Source: DATJUF01 sp035524095
Lineage (GTDB): Bacteria; Desulfobacterota; Binatia; Binatales; Binataceae
DNA length: 19,477 bases
NCBI GenBank assembly: GCA_035524095.1
Contig: DATKPK010000007.1
Coordinates: 1 to 19,477 of the forward strand
Direction of reading: 5' to 3'
Position 1 is the stretch's first letter; each line of letters starts with the position of its first letter. Both the position numbers and the translations under genes were made by a program. The notes beneath the pieces are model-generated. The model searched no databases and had not been told where the DNA came from. It saw nothing but the letters and a program-made list of their open reading frames with translations. Below are positions 1 to 7,571 of the stretch, in pieces.

Positions 1-1919
1 CGTACCTCAAGATCGCGGTCGAGGAACTTCAGGACACCCTTTCGACGCTCGATGTGCGCCAGCGTCTCGAAAAATTGATCGTGATTCTGAGCCGCGAGAT
101 CGAGCTGCTCGAACTGGGCCATAAGATTCAGTCACAGGTGCAGACCGAGCTTAACAAGAATCAGCGCGAGTACTATCTCCGGCAGCAGCTAAAGGCGATC
201 CAGAAAGAATTAGGCGAAGGCGATCCGAGGTCATCGGAAATCGAAGAGATCGAGAAAAAGATTGAAGCTGCCAAGATGCCGGAAGATGCGCGTAAGGCGG
301 CCGACAAGGAGTTGGAGCGGCTGAAGATGATTCCGCCAGAATCGGCGGAGCATACGGTAGTACGGACCTATCTGGACTGGCTGGTCGCGCTGCCGTGGGG
401 AATCTCGACCGAAGATAATCTCGACATCAAGAACGCGCGCGCGACGCTCGATGAAGACCATTACGACCTCGAGAAGGTGAAGGAGCGCATCCTGGAATTC
501 CTCGCGGTCCGCAAGCTCAAGCAAGATTCCAAGGGGCCGATACTGTGTTTCGTCGGACCACCAGGAACCGGCAAGACTTCGCTTGGACGATCGATAGCCA
601 AGGCGCTTGGGCGGAAGTTCGTAAGGCTGTCACTGGGCGGAATCCGCGACGAAGCGGAAATTCGCGGCCATCGGCGGACCTATATCGGGTCGCTGCCGGG
701 GCGGATCATCCAAGGGCTGCGTAACGCGGGATCGAACAATCCGCTGTTCATCCTCGACGAGGTGGACAAACTCGGAGCGGACTTCCGTGGCGATCCAGCA
801 TCGGCGCTGCTCGAAGTGCTCGATCCGGAGCAGAACAACAGCTTCTCCGACCACTATCTCGACGTGCCATTCGATTTGTCGAAGGTATTGTTCCTGACGA
901 CGGCGAATGTACTCGATACGATCCCGCACGCGCTGCTGGATCGGATGGAGGTAATCGAACTCCCCGGCTACACCGAGGAAGAGAAGTTGGTGATCGCCGA
1001 TCGCTACCTGGTGCCCAAGGAGATGAAGGAGAACGGGCTGGGCGACAAGACGATCGAGTTCACGCGCGAGGCGACGGCTGACATCATCCGGCAATACGCG
1101 CGAGAAGCCGGGCTGCGGAACTTGCAGCGCGAGATCGCGCGAATCTGCCGGAAGATTGCACGGGCGGTCACTGAGGGTGAGGCGGCGCCAGAGCGGATTA
1201 CGCCTGACCTGCTCAAGAAGTATCTCGGCGCGCCAAAGTATTTCTCAGAAATGGCGGAGCACGGGAACGTGCCTGGAGTCGCGACTGGTCTCGCGTGGAC
1301 GCCAAACGGCGGCGATATCATCTTTATTGAAAGCGCGCGGATGAACGGCCAGAAAGGGCTGACGCTGACCGGTTCACTGGGCGATGTGATGAAGGAATCG
1401 GCGCAAGCGGCATTGTCGTATATTCGGTCGCGGGCGGATTACCTTGGTATCGAAAAGGATTTCTTCGAGAAATCGGACATCCATCTGCACGTGCCAGCCG
1501 GAGCAATCCCAAAGGATGGGCCATCCGCGGGCGTGACAATGGCGGCCTCGCTGGCTTCGCTGTTGAGCGGCAGGCCGACGCGACCGGATGTTGCGATGAC
1601 GGGCGAAATTACGCTCCGTGGCAAGGTATTGCCGGTCGGTGGAATCAAAGAGAAGGTGCTCGCCGCGCGACGGGCGGGAATCAAGACGGTGATTCTGCCG
1701 CGACGCAATGAGAGCGACCTGGAAGACATCGCGCCGGAAGTGCGCGCCGAGATGAAGGCGATTTTCGTCGATACGGTCGATCAGGTGCTGGACCACGTGC
1801 TGATGAGCAGTAATGGTGCGGTATCTGCAAATGATGGCAAGGACGCGCCGACAGAGAAGGTAAAGACCCCGGCAGCTGCAGCCGCAAAGCCGCGGGTATC
1901 AAGGACGGCGCTGAACTAG
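1..1919 (+). CDS. lon: Lon ATP-dependent endopeptidase (5'-truncated by window edge)
   Basis: Cytoplasmic AAA+ serine protease that unfolds and degrades damaged and regulatory proteins. The reading frame is open from base 3, so the gene begins outside the window; the GTG at 54 is an internal Val (Leu-Asp-Val-Arg), not a start. Visible parts in order, numbering from that GTG codon: a long charged N-terminal coiled coil ending in the conserved REYYLRQQLKAIQKELGE stretch (residues ~39-55), Walker A GPPGTGKT (168-175, bases 555-578), Walker B LFILDEVDK (from 231), and a C-terminal protease domain with PKDGPSAG carrying the catalytic Ser491 (base 1524). The dyad Lys534 (base 1653) lies 43 residues later, the same Ser-Lys spacing as in E. 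coli Lon. The last ~35 residues form a non-conserved Ala/Lys-rich tail. The gene is followed by an intrinsic terminator. Identity is secure; only the N-terminal substrate-binding domain is missing. Confidence 0.97.
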   Translation, partial: YLKIAVEELQDTLSTLDVRQRLEKLIVILSREIELLELGHKIQSQVQTELNKNQREYYLRQQLKAIQKELGEGDPRSSEIEEIEKKIEAAKMPEDARKAADKELERLKMIPPESAEHTVVRTYLDWLVALPWGISTEDNLDIKNARATLDEDHYDLEKVKERILEFLAVRKLKQDSKGPILCFVGPPGTGKTSLGRSIAKALGRKFVRLSLGGIRDEAEIRGHRRTYIGSLPGRIIQGLRNAGSNNPLFILDEVDKLGADFRGDPASALLEVLDPEQNNSFSDHYLDVPFDLSKVLFLTTANVLDTIPHALLDRMEVIELPGYTEEEKLVIADRYLVPKEMKENGLGDKTIEFTREATADIIRQYAREAGLRNLQREIARICRKIARAVTEGEAAPERITPDLLKKYLGAPKYFSEMAEHGNVPGVATGLAWTPNGGDIIFIESARMNGQKGLTLTGSLGDVMKESAQAALSYIRSRADYLGIEKDFFEKSDIHLHVPAGAIPKDGPSAGVTMAASLASLLSGRPTRPDVAMTGEITLRGKVLPVGGIKEKVLAARRAGIKTVILPRRNESDLEDIAPEVRAEMKAIFVDTVDQVLDHVLMSSNGAVSANDGKDAPTEKVKTPAAAAAKPRVSRTALN

Positions 1920-1956
1920 CTTCCATCAGCGAATCGCAAAAATCGCAATCGATATA

Positions 1957-1992
1957 CGGGCTGTTGCTTCGGCGGCAGCCCGTTTTCTTTTT
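1957..1992 (+). terminator. Rho-independent terminator of lon
   Basis: The arms CGGGCTGTTGC (1957-1967) and GCGGCAGCCCG (1972-1982) pair over 11 positions, including two G-T wobbles, around a TTCG tetraloop. They are followed immediately by TTTTCTTTTT (1983-1992). The hairpin lies 37 bases after the lon stop codon. This is a textbook intrinsic terminator and the best one in the window. Confidence 0.88.
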
Positions 1993-2092
1993 GCGCGATT
2001 AACATTTGCAGGGAATCGTTGAAGTGTCAGTTGTGCGAGACTGTGAAAATGAGTCGCGCTGGAAATGCGCGCCTTAATGGGAGGAGGAGTAC

Positions 2093-2644
2093 ATGGCCGG
2101 AGCATCACTCGAGAACTTTATTGCAAACCGTGTCCGTCATCTCCATCTGCACAAGCCGATCGTCAATGTTAATGAACTGGAACAACAACGGCTCGGTTTC
2201 GGCGCGCGCACGGCAGATGCGTTCGCTAATGCGATGGGAAGCTGGCGATTTATCATCATCCAGTCGGTGATCCTGACGATATGGGTGGTGCTCAATGTAA
2301 TTGCGTGGATCAGCCATTGGGACCCCTACCCTTTCATCCTGCTCAACCTAGCGTTGAGTTTTCAGGCCGCATATGCGGCGCCGATCATCATGATGTCGCA
2401 GAACCGGCAGGCCGAGAAAGATCGGCTGATGGCAGAGCATGATTACGAGATCAATACCAAAGCCGAAGATGAGCTGAAGTCAGTAATGCATCATCTTGAG
2501 GCGCAAGACGATGTGATGCTCGCGATCCTTCATCGGCTGGAGGGCCAGGACGACATGATGCTCAATATCCTGCGCCGGCTGGAGAGCCAGCATGGGGAAA
2601 TGATCGCAAGGATGGACGGAGTAGTTGAGAAAGAGCCGGCCTGA
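2093..2644 (+). CDS. DUF1003 inner-membrane protein with repeated coiled-coil tail
   Basis: A 183-residue protein of the DUF1003 family, whose molecular role is not established. The family core is visible: GSWRFII leading into a first membrane helix (~52-73), then the signature DPYPFILLNL with a second helix (~79-100), then APIIMMSQNRQAEKDR and a charged helix. Both ends are probably cytoplasmic, by charge. The C-terminus is unusual: three consecutive 14-residue units (133-146, 147-160, 161-174), each beginning HHLE, HRLE or RRLE and the first two containing QDD, which should form a two-heptad-per-unit coiled coil. The start is fixed by a strong GGAGGAGG Shine-Dalgarno at 2079-2088. It is a single-gene unit between the lon terminator and the convergent ctpA operon. 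Family assignment is firm; function is unknown. Confidence 0.9.
   Translation: MAGASLENFIANRVRHLHLHKPIVNVNELEQQRLGFGARTADAFANAMGSWRFIIIQSVILTIWVVLNVIAWISHWDPYPFILLNLALSFQAAYAAPIIMMSQNRQAEKDRLMAEHDYEINTKAEDELKSVMHHLEAQDDVMLAILHRLEGQDDMMLNILRRLESQHGEMIARMDGVVEKEPA
2489..2614 (+). repeat. Three tandem 14-codon units in the DUF1003 gene
   Basis: Codons 133-174 encode three adjacent 14-residue units: HHLEAQDDVMLAIL, HRLEGQDDMMLNIL and RRLESQHGEMIARM. Shared positions include LE at 3-4, Q at 6 and Met/Leu at hydrophobic positions, which is two heptads per unit. The units differ in sequence, so this is an old protein-level duplication and not a recent slippage repeat. Confidence 0.8.
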
Positions 2645-2662
2645 GACAAAGCTCAAGCCGGC
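2625..2662 (-). terminator. Probable terminator of the lgt-tlpA-ctpA operon
   Basis: GCCGGCCTGAG (2635-2645) pairs with CTCAAGCCGGC (2652-2662) over 11 positions with one mismatch and a 6-nt loop. Read on the minus strand it lies 22 bases past the ctpA stop and is followed by TCTTTCTC, a passable U-rich tract. On the plus strand it straddles the stop codon of the DUF1003 gene and has no T tract, so it may act weakly in that direction as well. Confidence 0.45.
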
Positions 2663-2678
2663 GATCGAGTTTGATGTT

Positions 2679-2699
2679 CGCGGCTACTGACTAGCCGCG
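2679..2699. repeat. Inverted repeat overlapping the ctpA stop codon
   Basis: CGCGGCTA (2679-2686) and TAGCCGCG (2692-2699) are a perfect 8-bp inverted repeat around a 5-nt loop. It includes the last codons and the TAG stop of ctpA (complement of 2684-2686). No T tract follows on either strand, so it is more likely an mRNA 3'-end stabilising hairpin or a pause site preceding the terminator at 2625-2662. Confidence 0.4.
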
Positions 2700-4123
2700 G
2701 GGACCGGGGCCAGGGCGTCATCGGCCTTGGCGAGTTGGACCTTGTATTTGCTCCAATGCTCGAGGACGTCGATTGCCTTGTCGAGCTGTACGTCCTTCAC
2801 TGGCTTCCCTGCATTCGCGCCGGTGTCGTCGGCGGGCTTGGCCGGCTCGGGTACCGCGTTAATCGGATTACTGGCCGGAGCCGGTGCAGCAGTACCGCCT
2901 TTAGCTGGTGACTGCTGGCCATTCTTGAAGTGATGCAACAGGTCGCGCTCGTGGACCTCGTCCTCGTCATTATCGAGCTGGGCACCCTCGGCTTCAAGCG
3001 CCGCGAGGGTAGGCTTGGGCGGCTCGGAAATAACATCGGGGGTGATGCCGACGGCCTGGATCGAGCGGCCATTCGGCGTGTAGTAACGCGCGGTCGTCAG
3101 ACGCAGTGCCGAATCATCATCAAGCGGCAGGATGGTCTGCACCGAGCCTTTGCCGAAAGTCTGGGTGCCAACGACGATGGCGCGCCGTTGATCCTGCAAG
3201 GCGCCGGCAACGATTTCACTGGCGCTGGCACTGCCGCCGTTGACGAGAACGACCATCGGATAATCGTCGAAATCGTGCTTCTTGTGAGCGAAGAATTTTT
3301 GCTGCTGGCTCGGGTCGCGGCCTTGCGTATAGACGATCAAGCCGCCGTCGAGGAAGTCATCAGAAACCGAGACGGCTTGATTGAGCAGACCGCCTGGATT
3401 ATCGCGAAGGTCGAGAACCAGTCCCTTAATTTGGCCGTGATTCTCCTTGTCGAATTTATCCAGCGCCTTATCGACATCGTCGTTGGTGCCGTCCTGGAAG
3501 GTCGCGATGCGGAGGTAGGCATAGCCATCTTTGAGAGGCTTGGCCTTGACCGAATCAATTTTGATGACATCGCGAACAACGGTAACGGTGAAGAGATCAG
3601 GAATACCCTCGCGATGGATCGTGAGGCGGATTTTGCTGCCCTTCGGCCCACGCATCCGCTTAACTGCATCAGTGAGAGTCATGCCTTTGGTGAAGTCGCT
3701 ATCGATCTTGATGATCTGGTCACCGGATTTGAGGCCGGCTTTGTAGGCGGGTGTACCCTCGATAGGTGAAACGACCGTCAGCGTATCGTCCTTTACGGTT
3801 ATTTCGATCCCTAAACCGCCGAAACTGCCGCGCGTCTCAACCTCGAGATCCCTATAGAGGTCGGGGGTTAGATAGGCGCTGTGCGGATCGAGCGAGGCGA
3901 GCATACCGGTGATGGCGCCATTGATAAGGTCTTTGGTGGAGACTGGCTCGACGTAATTTTTTTGTACGATCGCGAGAACGTTGGCGAAGGTTTGAAGCTC
4001 CTTGTAGGTGTCGTCGGGGAGGGCCTGAGCGCGCTGGACAGCGAGCTCACCAATCACAAAGATGCAGACGACGAGGGCGATTGACATCGCCGCGATCAAC
4101 CGGTTGCGCTTTTTTCCTGGCAT
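2684..4123 (-). CDS. ctpA: S41 family carboxy-terminal processing protease (CtpA/Tsp type)
   Basis: A 479-residue periplasmic serine protease that cleaves near the C-termini of envelope proteins. A membrane anchor or signal helix covers residues ~8-33. The S41 N-terminal region has the conserved LDPHSAYL (78-85). A PDZ domain spans ~95-185 (GGLGIEI, then AGLKSGDQIIKID). The protease core contains LVLDLRDNPGGLL, then GGSASASEI with the nucleophile Ser300, and GTQTFGKGSVQT with Lys325; the 25-residue spacing matches the Ser-Lys dyad of algal D1 processing protease. Residues ~370-440 are a Pro/Ala-rich low-complexity linker before a short charged C-terminus. It is the last gene of the lgt-tlpA-ctpA operon, 56 bases after tlpA; an AGGCGG element precedes the ATG. 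Family and catalytic type are certain; the natural substrate is unknown. Confidence 0.95.
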   Translation of the reverse strand: MPGKKRNRLIAAMSIALVVCIFVIGELAVQRAQALPDDTYKELQTFANVLAIVQKNYVEPVSTKDLINGAITGMLASLDPHSAYLTPDLYRDLEVETRGSFGGLGIEITVKDDTLTVVSPIEGTPAYKAGLKSGDQIIKIDSDFTKGMTLTDAVKRMRGPKGSKIRLTIHREGIPDLFTVTVVRDVIKIDSVKAKPLKDGYAYLRIATFQDGTNDDVDKALDKFDKENHGQIKGLVLDLRDNPGGLLNQAVSVSDDFLDGGLIVYTQGRDPSQQQKFFAHKKHDFDDYPMVVLVNGGSASASEIVAGALQDQRRAIVVGTQTFGKGSVQTILPLDDDSALRLTTARYYTPNGRSIQAVGITPDVISEPPKPTLAALEAEGAQLDNDEDEVHERDLLHHFKNGQQSPAKGGTAAPAPASNPINAVPEPAKPADDTGANAGKPVKDVQLDKAIDVLEHWSKYKVQLAKADDALAPVPAASQ

Positions 4124-4179
4124 CTAGATTCCGCCTGCGGCGGCGCGGCAACGGTCCACGAGGGACGGCGGCCGGCTGC

Positions 4180-4782
4180 CTAACCTGTTTTGGATTTAAT
4201 CAATTCCTCGAGGGCGTCGTGAATTTCGGGATTGGCCCAATCATAAGGGCCCACATGGTGGGCTACGATCCGGCCGCGCTGGTCGATGATGAAGGTTTCG
4301 GGAATGCCGCTGACGTCGTAGGCTTCGCCGACTTCATTTTCGGGATCGAGCAAGACGTCGAACTTGAGGCCGTGCTTTTCTACATACGAGGCGACTGGCG
4401 CGCGCCCGTCGCTATCCTGGCTGACGGCAAGGACGACGAAATTCTTGTCGTCTTTGAACTTCTCGTAGAGCGCCTCGATACTCGGCATCTCCTCACGGCA
4501 GGGCGGGCACCAAGTCGCCCAGACGTTAAGAAACACTACCTTGCCGCGCAGAGAGGAGAGCGAGACCGTCTGACCGTCGAGTAACGGGAGCTTGAAATCA
4601 GAGGCCATTTTGCCAGCGGCAACCGGGCTATCCGCAGAGGGCTTGGTAGGTACTACCTGATCGGCGACATCCGGGGTGATGGCGACGGGAGCCGTATTGA
4701 ACTGGAGATAGACGATGAGCGCGAGCGCGACCAGTAAGGTAACGCCTGCGATAATTGAGAGCAGCTTGGCGTCCCGGCCCAT
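4180..4782 (-). CDS. Membrane-anchored TlpA-like thiol:disulfide oxidoreductase
   Basis: A 200-residue thioredoxin-fold protein of the TlpA/ResA class. These usually keep periplasmic Cys pairs reduced, for example during cytochrome c maturation. An N-terminal helix (~7-28) anchors it, followed by a ~30-residue linker. The thioredoxin domain starts near 57 with ASDFKLPLLDG and carries the WCPPC active site (Cys92, Cys95) in NVWATWCPPCREEMP. The cis-Pro loop GIPETFIID contains Pro161. The start ATG shares one base with the TGA of the upstream lgt (TGATG), so translation is very probably coupled. Two c-type cytochromes elsewhere in this window would need reduced haem-binding cysteines, but a functional link is only inference. 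A dedicated ResA/CcmG role cannot be separated from a general TlpA role by eye. Confidence 0.92.
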   Translation of the reverse strand: MGRDAKLLSIIAGVTLLVALALIVYLQFNTAPVAITPDVADQVVPTKPSADSPVAAGKMASDFKLPLLDGQTVSLSSLRGKVVFLNVWATWCPPCREEMPSIEALYEKFKDDKNFVVLAVSQDSDGRAPVASYVEKHGLKFDVLLDPENEVGEAYDVSGIPETFIIDQRGRIVAHHVGPYDWANPEIHDALEELIKSKTG

Positions 4783-5618
4783 CAGGCTCTAACTACCTCG
4801 CGTGGTTCCAGCGCAGCCTCGGGTTCATGCAGCACGAACCAGATTAGCGCACCGACCACTATCATGACGACTGAAATAAGTTGAGCCTCGCTAAAACATC
4901 CGAGGACGCGAGGATTGATGCGCCAGAATTCGACGATGAAGCGCTCGAGGCCAGCGAGAACGAGGTAGGCGGCGGTTACCTTGCCGTCGACATGGGTGCG
5001 ATGGAGTAACTTGAGTAATATCAGGCAGAGTACGAAGAAGGTCGCGGCCTCGAAAATCGGCGTCGGCAGAACGCGCACGCCCGGGAAATAACCGGAGACC
5101 AGGTTATAGTGAGCGTCGAGTTTGAGGACGGTGTGCTCGTTCCATCCGACGATGGCGCGCGGATAAGCCATTGCCCACGGCATAGTCGAGGGCAAGCCCC
5201 AATCGCCGTCGCCCGAAACCTGGCATCCGATGCGGCCGAACGCCTGACCGAGAGCCAGCGCAGGAACGCATAGGTCGGCCGTACGAGCGAAAGAAATCTT
5301 ATAGCGGCGGGCTACGATCCAAGTCGAGATAATCCCGCCGATAAAGCCGCCATAAAAAACGAAACCGGCGCCTGAGAAAATTATCGCCTTGGGATCGGCG
5401 AGGTAGGCTGGGAGATCGTCGAGGACGGCGTAGATGCGCGAGCCGATGATGCCCGCGATAGCTCCCCATAGCACGACAGCGTTGGCAAAATCAGCGCTGA
5501 TACCGCGGCGGCGGCATTCGCGCGTAAGCAGGTAATCGCCGGTGATAAACCCGAGCGCCATCATCAGGCCGTAGCTGTAGACGGTCAGCGGCCCAATTCG
5601 GAGAAGGACAGGGAGCAT
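4782..5618 (-). CDS. lgt: Prolipoprotein diacylglyceryl transferase, variant active site
   Basis: A 278-residue polytopic inner-membrane enzyme that transfers diacylglycerol from phosphatidylglycerol to the lipobox Cys of prolipoproteins. Several hydrophobic helices are visible. Family landmarks are YSYGLMMALGF (14-24), FVFYGGFIGG (86-95), the signature GRIGCQVSGDGDWG (128-141), and ERFIVEFWR (225-233) with Arg226 and Glu230, which correspond to Arg239 and Glu243 of E. coli Lgt. Compared with E. coli, the HGG His is Tyr89 and the Asn of GRxGN is Cys132, while Arg129 is kept. This places it in the GRIGC-type subfamily found in several non-enterobacterial phyla. It is first in an operon with tlpA and ctpA and divergent from dtd across 92 bases. 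No strong Shine-Dalgarno precedes the ATG. Confidence 0.9.
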   Translation of the reverse strand: MLPVLLRIGPLTVYSYGLMMALGFITGDYLLTRECRRRGISADFANAVVLWGAIAGIIGSRIYAVLDDLPAYLADPKAIIFSGAGFVFYGGFIGGIISTWIVARRYKISFARTADLCVPALALGQAFGRIGCQVSGDGDWGLPSTMPWAMAYPRAIVGWNEHTVLKLDAHYNLVSGYFPGVRVLPTPIFEAATFFVLCLILLKLLHRTHVDGKVTAAYLVLAGLERFIVEFWRINPRVLGCFSEAQLISVVMIVVGALIWFVLHEPEAALEPREVVRA

Positions 5619-5710
5619 CGTTGAAGCAAGCTTATAGGAGCGACCCGCGCTGCGCGAGAGTGGTCAAGATCGGCTTGCGGATTTCCATTGGTGATCATAT
5701 TGACGCAGCG

Positions 5711-6154
5711 ATGCGCGCAATTGTTCAACGGGTGAGCCGGGCCGAGGTGATGGTCGAGGGGCGACCGATCGGCAAAATCGGACGGGGCTTTGTTATTCTA
5801 ATCGGAGTCGGCAGGGGTGATAACGAGAAGGACGCCGAGTTCATTGCCGATCGGATCCTCGGGCTGAGGGTTTTCGCCGACGCGGCGGGCAAAATGAATC
5901 TGGCTCTGGCGGCGGTCGATGGTGAACTGCTGGTGATTTCGCAATTCACACTGCATGCGGATACGAGTCAGCGGCGGCCGTCATTCACGCAGGCGGCGCC
6001 ACCGGACGAGGCGCGGCGGCTATATGAGCATTTTCTGTCGATTGTGAAACAGCGCAGTGGTAAGGTTAAAGAAGGCGAATTTGGCGCGCACATGGAAGTC
6101 AATCTCGTCAATGATGGCCCCGTCACAATAATGCTGGACAGTAGAAATGGCTGA
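5711..6154 (+). CDS. dtd: D-aminoacyl-tRNA deacylase
   Basis: A 147-residue cytoplasmic proofreading enzyme that hydrolyses D-aminoacyl-tRNA (and glycyl-tRNA-Ala), preventing D-amino acids from entering translation. Nearly the whole protein matches the DTD family: MRAIVQRVSRAEV at the N-terminus, SQFTLHAD (77-84) and the cross-subunit Gly-cisPro region NDGPVTIMLDS (134-144). Length is that of typical DTDs (~145). The frame stays open upstream to 5621, but those codons look unlike coding sequence and the family N-terminus begins exactly at the ATG at 5711. There is no obvious Shine-Dalgarno. It is the first of three co-directional genes ending with trmL, and divergent from lgt. Confidence 0.95.
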   Translation: MRAIVQRVSRAEVMVEGRPIGKIGRGFVILIGVGRGDNEKDAEFIADRILGLRVFADAAGKMNLALAAVDGELLVISQFTLHADTSQRRPSFTQAAPPDEARRLYEHFLSIVKQRSGKVKEGEFGAHMEVNLVNDGPVTIMLDSRNG

Positions 6155-6244
6155 TATAATAGGCACTGGCGGAGCGCTCTAGCGCGAAGCGAGTAAGGCC
6201 GTTCTGCGGCACGCGCATCCGCAAGCGGTAAGCGGACTAAAACT

Positions 6245-6736
6245 ATGGCAAGCGCAGGCTTTTACGCAGTCGAATCGGGCAAGATTTCTTTTCGCCGAGA
6301 CGGCAACTGGTATAGCGATGACGAGCGGATCGATAATCAGCGAATTGCGCTGTTGTTCAGCAAAAGTATCCATCGGGACGCGCACGGCCATTACTTTCTG
6401 CAGGTAGCGGAAGAGCGCGCGCCGATCACGGTCGAGGACACGCCGTTCGTGGTCAAAAAGGTCGACGAAGATGGAAACGGCGGATTCGTCGTCATGACTA
6501 ACGACGAGATGAGCGAGGCGCTCGATCCGGCGACGCTCGAAATTGGCGATCACGATGTGCTGTATTGCAAGGTCAAGGGCGGAGCGTATCGTGCGCGCTT
6601 TTTGCGGACCGCTTATTACCATCTGGCGGACCATTTCATGAGCGACGATGGCGAGAGTTTTGGATTAATCGTCGCGGACCATCGCTATCCCATCAAGATC
6701 AAAGGCAACGGCGACAGCGCCGGCCATCAGGCGTGA
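6245..6736 (+). CDS. DUF1285-like protein of unknown function
   Basis: A 163-residue soluble protein resembling the DUF1285 family. Supporting features are a short N-terminal strand ending in an FRRDGNWY segment, then IDNQRIALLFSKSIHRD, then a YFLQVAEERAPITVEDTPF stretch typical of the family (residues ~50-68). Later parts are a TYR-type strand, TAYYHLADH and a final FGLIVADHRYPI. There is no signal peptide or membrane helix. The stop TGA overlaps the GTG start of trmL (GTGA at 6733-6736), so the two are almost certainly co-translated. Its location between dtd and trmL hints at a link with tRNA or translation, but that rests on position only. No catalytic motif is recognisable. Confidence 0.78.
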   Translation: MASAGFYAVESGKISFRRDGNWYSDDERIDNQRIALLFSKSIHRDAHGHYFLQVAEERAPITVEDTPFVVKKVDEDGNGGFVVMTNDEMSEALDPATLEIGDHDVLYCKVKGGAYRARFLRTAYYHLADHFMSDDGESFGLIVADHRYPIKIKGNGDSAGHQA

Positions 6737-7248
6737 GATCGGCGCTGGAGTTGGCCGAACCGCATTTCAACATCGTTCTGGTACGGCCCGAGATTCCGCA
6801 AAATACTGGCTCTATCGCGCGGCTGACGGCAGCGACCCAGGTACGCCTCCATCTCGTGGGACCGCTAGGTTTCTCCCTTTCTGATCGGTACCTCAAGAGG
6901 GCCGGCCTTGACTACTGGCCCTATGTCGATTTCGTCACGTACGAAGGCTGGGATGAATTTGCAGCGACGCATCGCGCGATTGAGCCGTCGCGGTTCAAGT
7001 ATTTTACGGTGCATACCGAGCGCGTGTATCATCGCGCGGAATACCGCCGCGATGACTTTCTGGTATTCGGCAGCGAAACGAAGGGACTAGGCGCAGCCTT
7101 TCTGGAAGAGCATCGCGCGTACGCCTATCGGATCCCGTTGTTTGAGCCGGGCGTGCGCAGTCTCAATCTGGCGAATGCGGTCTCTATCGTCCTGTACGAA
7201 GGATTGCGGCAGACCGGTCAGTTAGAGTCCGAGTCAGGCACCGGCTAA
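6733..7248 (+). CDS. trmL: tRNA (cytidine(34)-2'-O)-methyltransferase, SPOUT class
   Basis: A 171-residue SAM-dependent ribose methyltransferase that modifies the wobble nucleotide of tRNA-Leu isoacceptors. Recognition is strong: NIVLVRPEIPQNTGSIARL near the N-terminus, RLHLVGPLGF, RAGLDYW (56-62), the SPOUT knot motifs FGSETKGL (112-119) and RSLNLANAVSIVLYE (142-156). E. coli TrmL is 157 residues, so the GTG start at 6733, which adds ten residues before HFNIVL, is reasonable. That GTG overlaps the upstream TGA by four bases (GTGA), a typical coupled arrangement. The frame is open further upstream to 6565, but that part lies inside the preceding gene and is not coding in this frame. It is the last gene of the dtd cluster. 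Confidence 0.93.
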   Translation: MRSALELAEPHFNIVLVRPEIPQNTGSIARLTAATQVRLHLVGPLGFSLSDRYLKRAGLDYWPYVDFVTYEGWDEFAATHRAIEPSRFKYFTVHTERVYHRAEYRRDDFLVFGSETKGLGAAFLEEHRAYAYRIPLFEPGVRSLNLANAVSIVLYEGLRQTGQLESESGTG

Positions 7249-7571
7249 AGAAATTCCTACGGCTTGGTGTCTCGCCAGCGGACATTTAGCAGGACGCCGA
7301 GTGTGCGGTTTCAACACATGCAGAGATCGCTATTGGCCTGTGGATGCTGCTCAATACAGCTAGTCAAATCATAGTGTCGCATGGATAGAAATATCATTGG
7401 AGTGTTCAATTACATATTGAAGTCCAAAGGGAAACTATTATGGCCATTAACAAGTAGTGAAGGAGAAGACCTCAGATAAGCTGTGCGTATGGCGAGCAAA
7501 GAGTTGATGAGCGCGTTGCCCATCCGCAACATCTGATATGAGGAACAAAAGTTGCCCTATTCGCCGGTGCT
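7249..7571. other. Gene-free AT-richer region upstream of the Tad-type genes
   Basis: These 323 bases hold no plausible gene; the longest internal frames are about 15 codons. Composition is visibly AT-richer than the flanks, especially 7360-7450. Small inverted repeats are TTCAAT/ATTGAA (7405-7410 and 7416-7421, 5-nt loop) and GTTGC/GCAAC (7515-7519 and 7526-7530). The region probably carries the promoter and leader of the downstream pilin-like operon. I could not identify a convincing -35/-10 pair or a sigma-54 site with correct spacing. Confidence 0.6.

Noticed and set aside
2930..3769. A 279-codon open frame on the plus strand opposite ctpA
   Set aside because: It is antisense to a confidently assigned S41 protease with intact catalytic residues, has no ribosome-binding site and no recognisable domain. 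It is a shadow frame of GC-rich coding DNA.
6155..6160. Perfect TATAAT after the dtd stop as a promoter for the DUF1285-like gene
   Set aside because: No acceptable -35 at 16-18 bases upstream; TGGACA at 6135-6140 gives only a 14-base spacer. The box may be chance.
7340..7365. Sigma-54-like GG/GC spacing in the Tad leader (TTGGCCTGTGGATGCTGC)
   Set aside because: The GG to GC distance is 9 or 12 rather than 10 bases, so it does not fit the -24/-12 rule.
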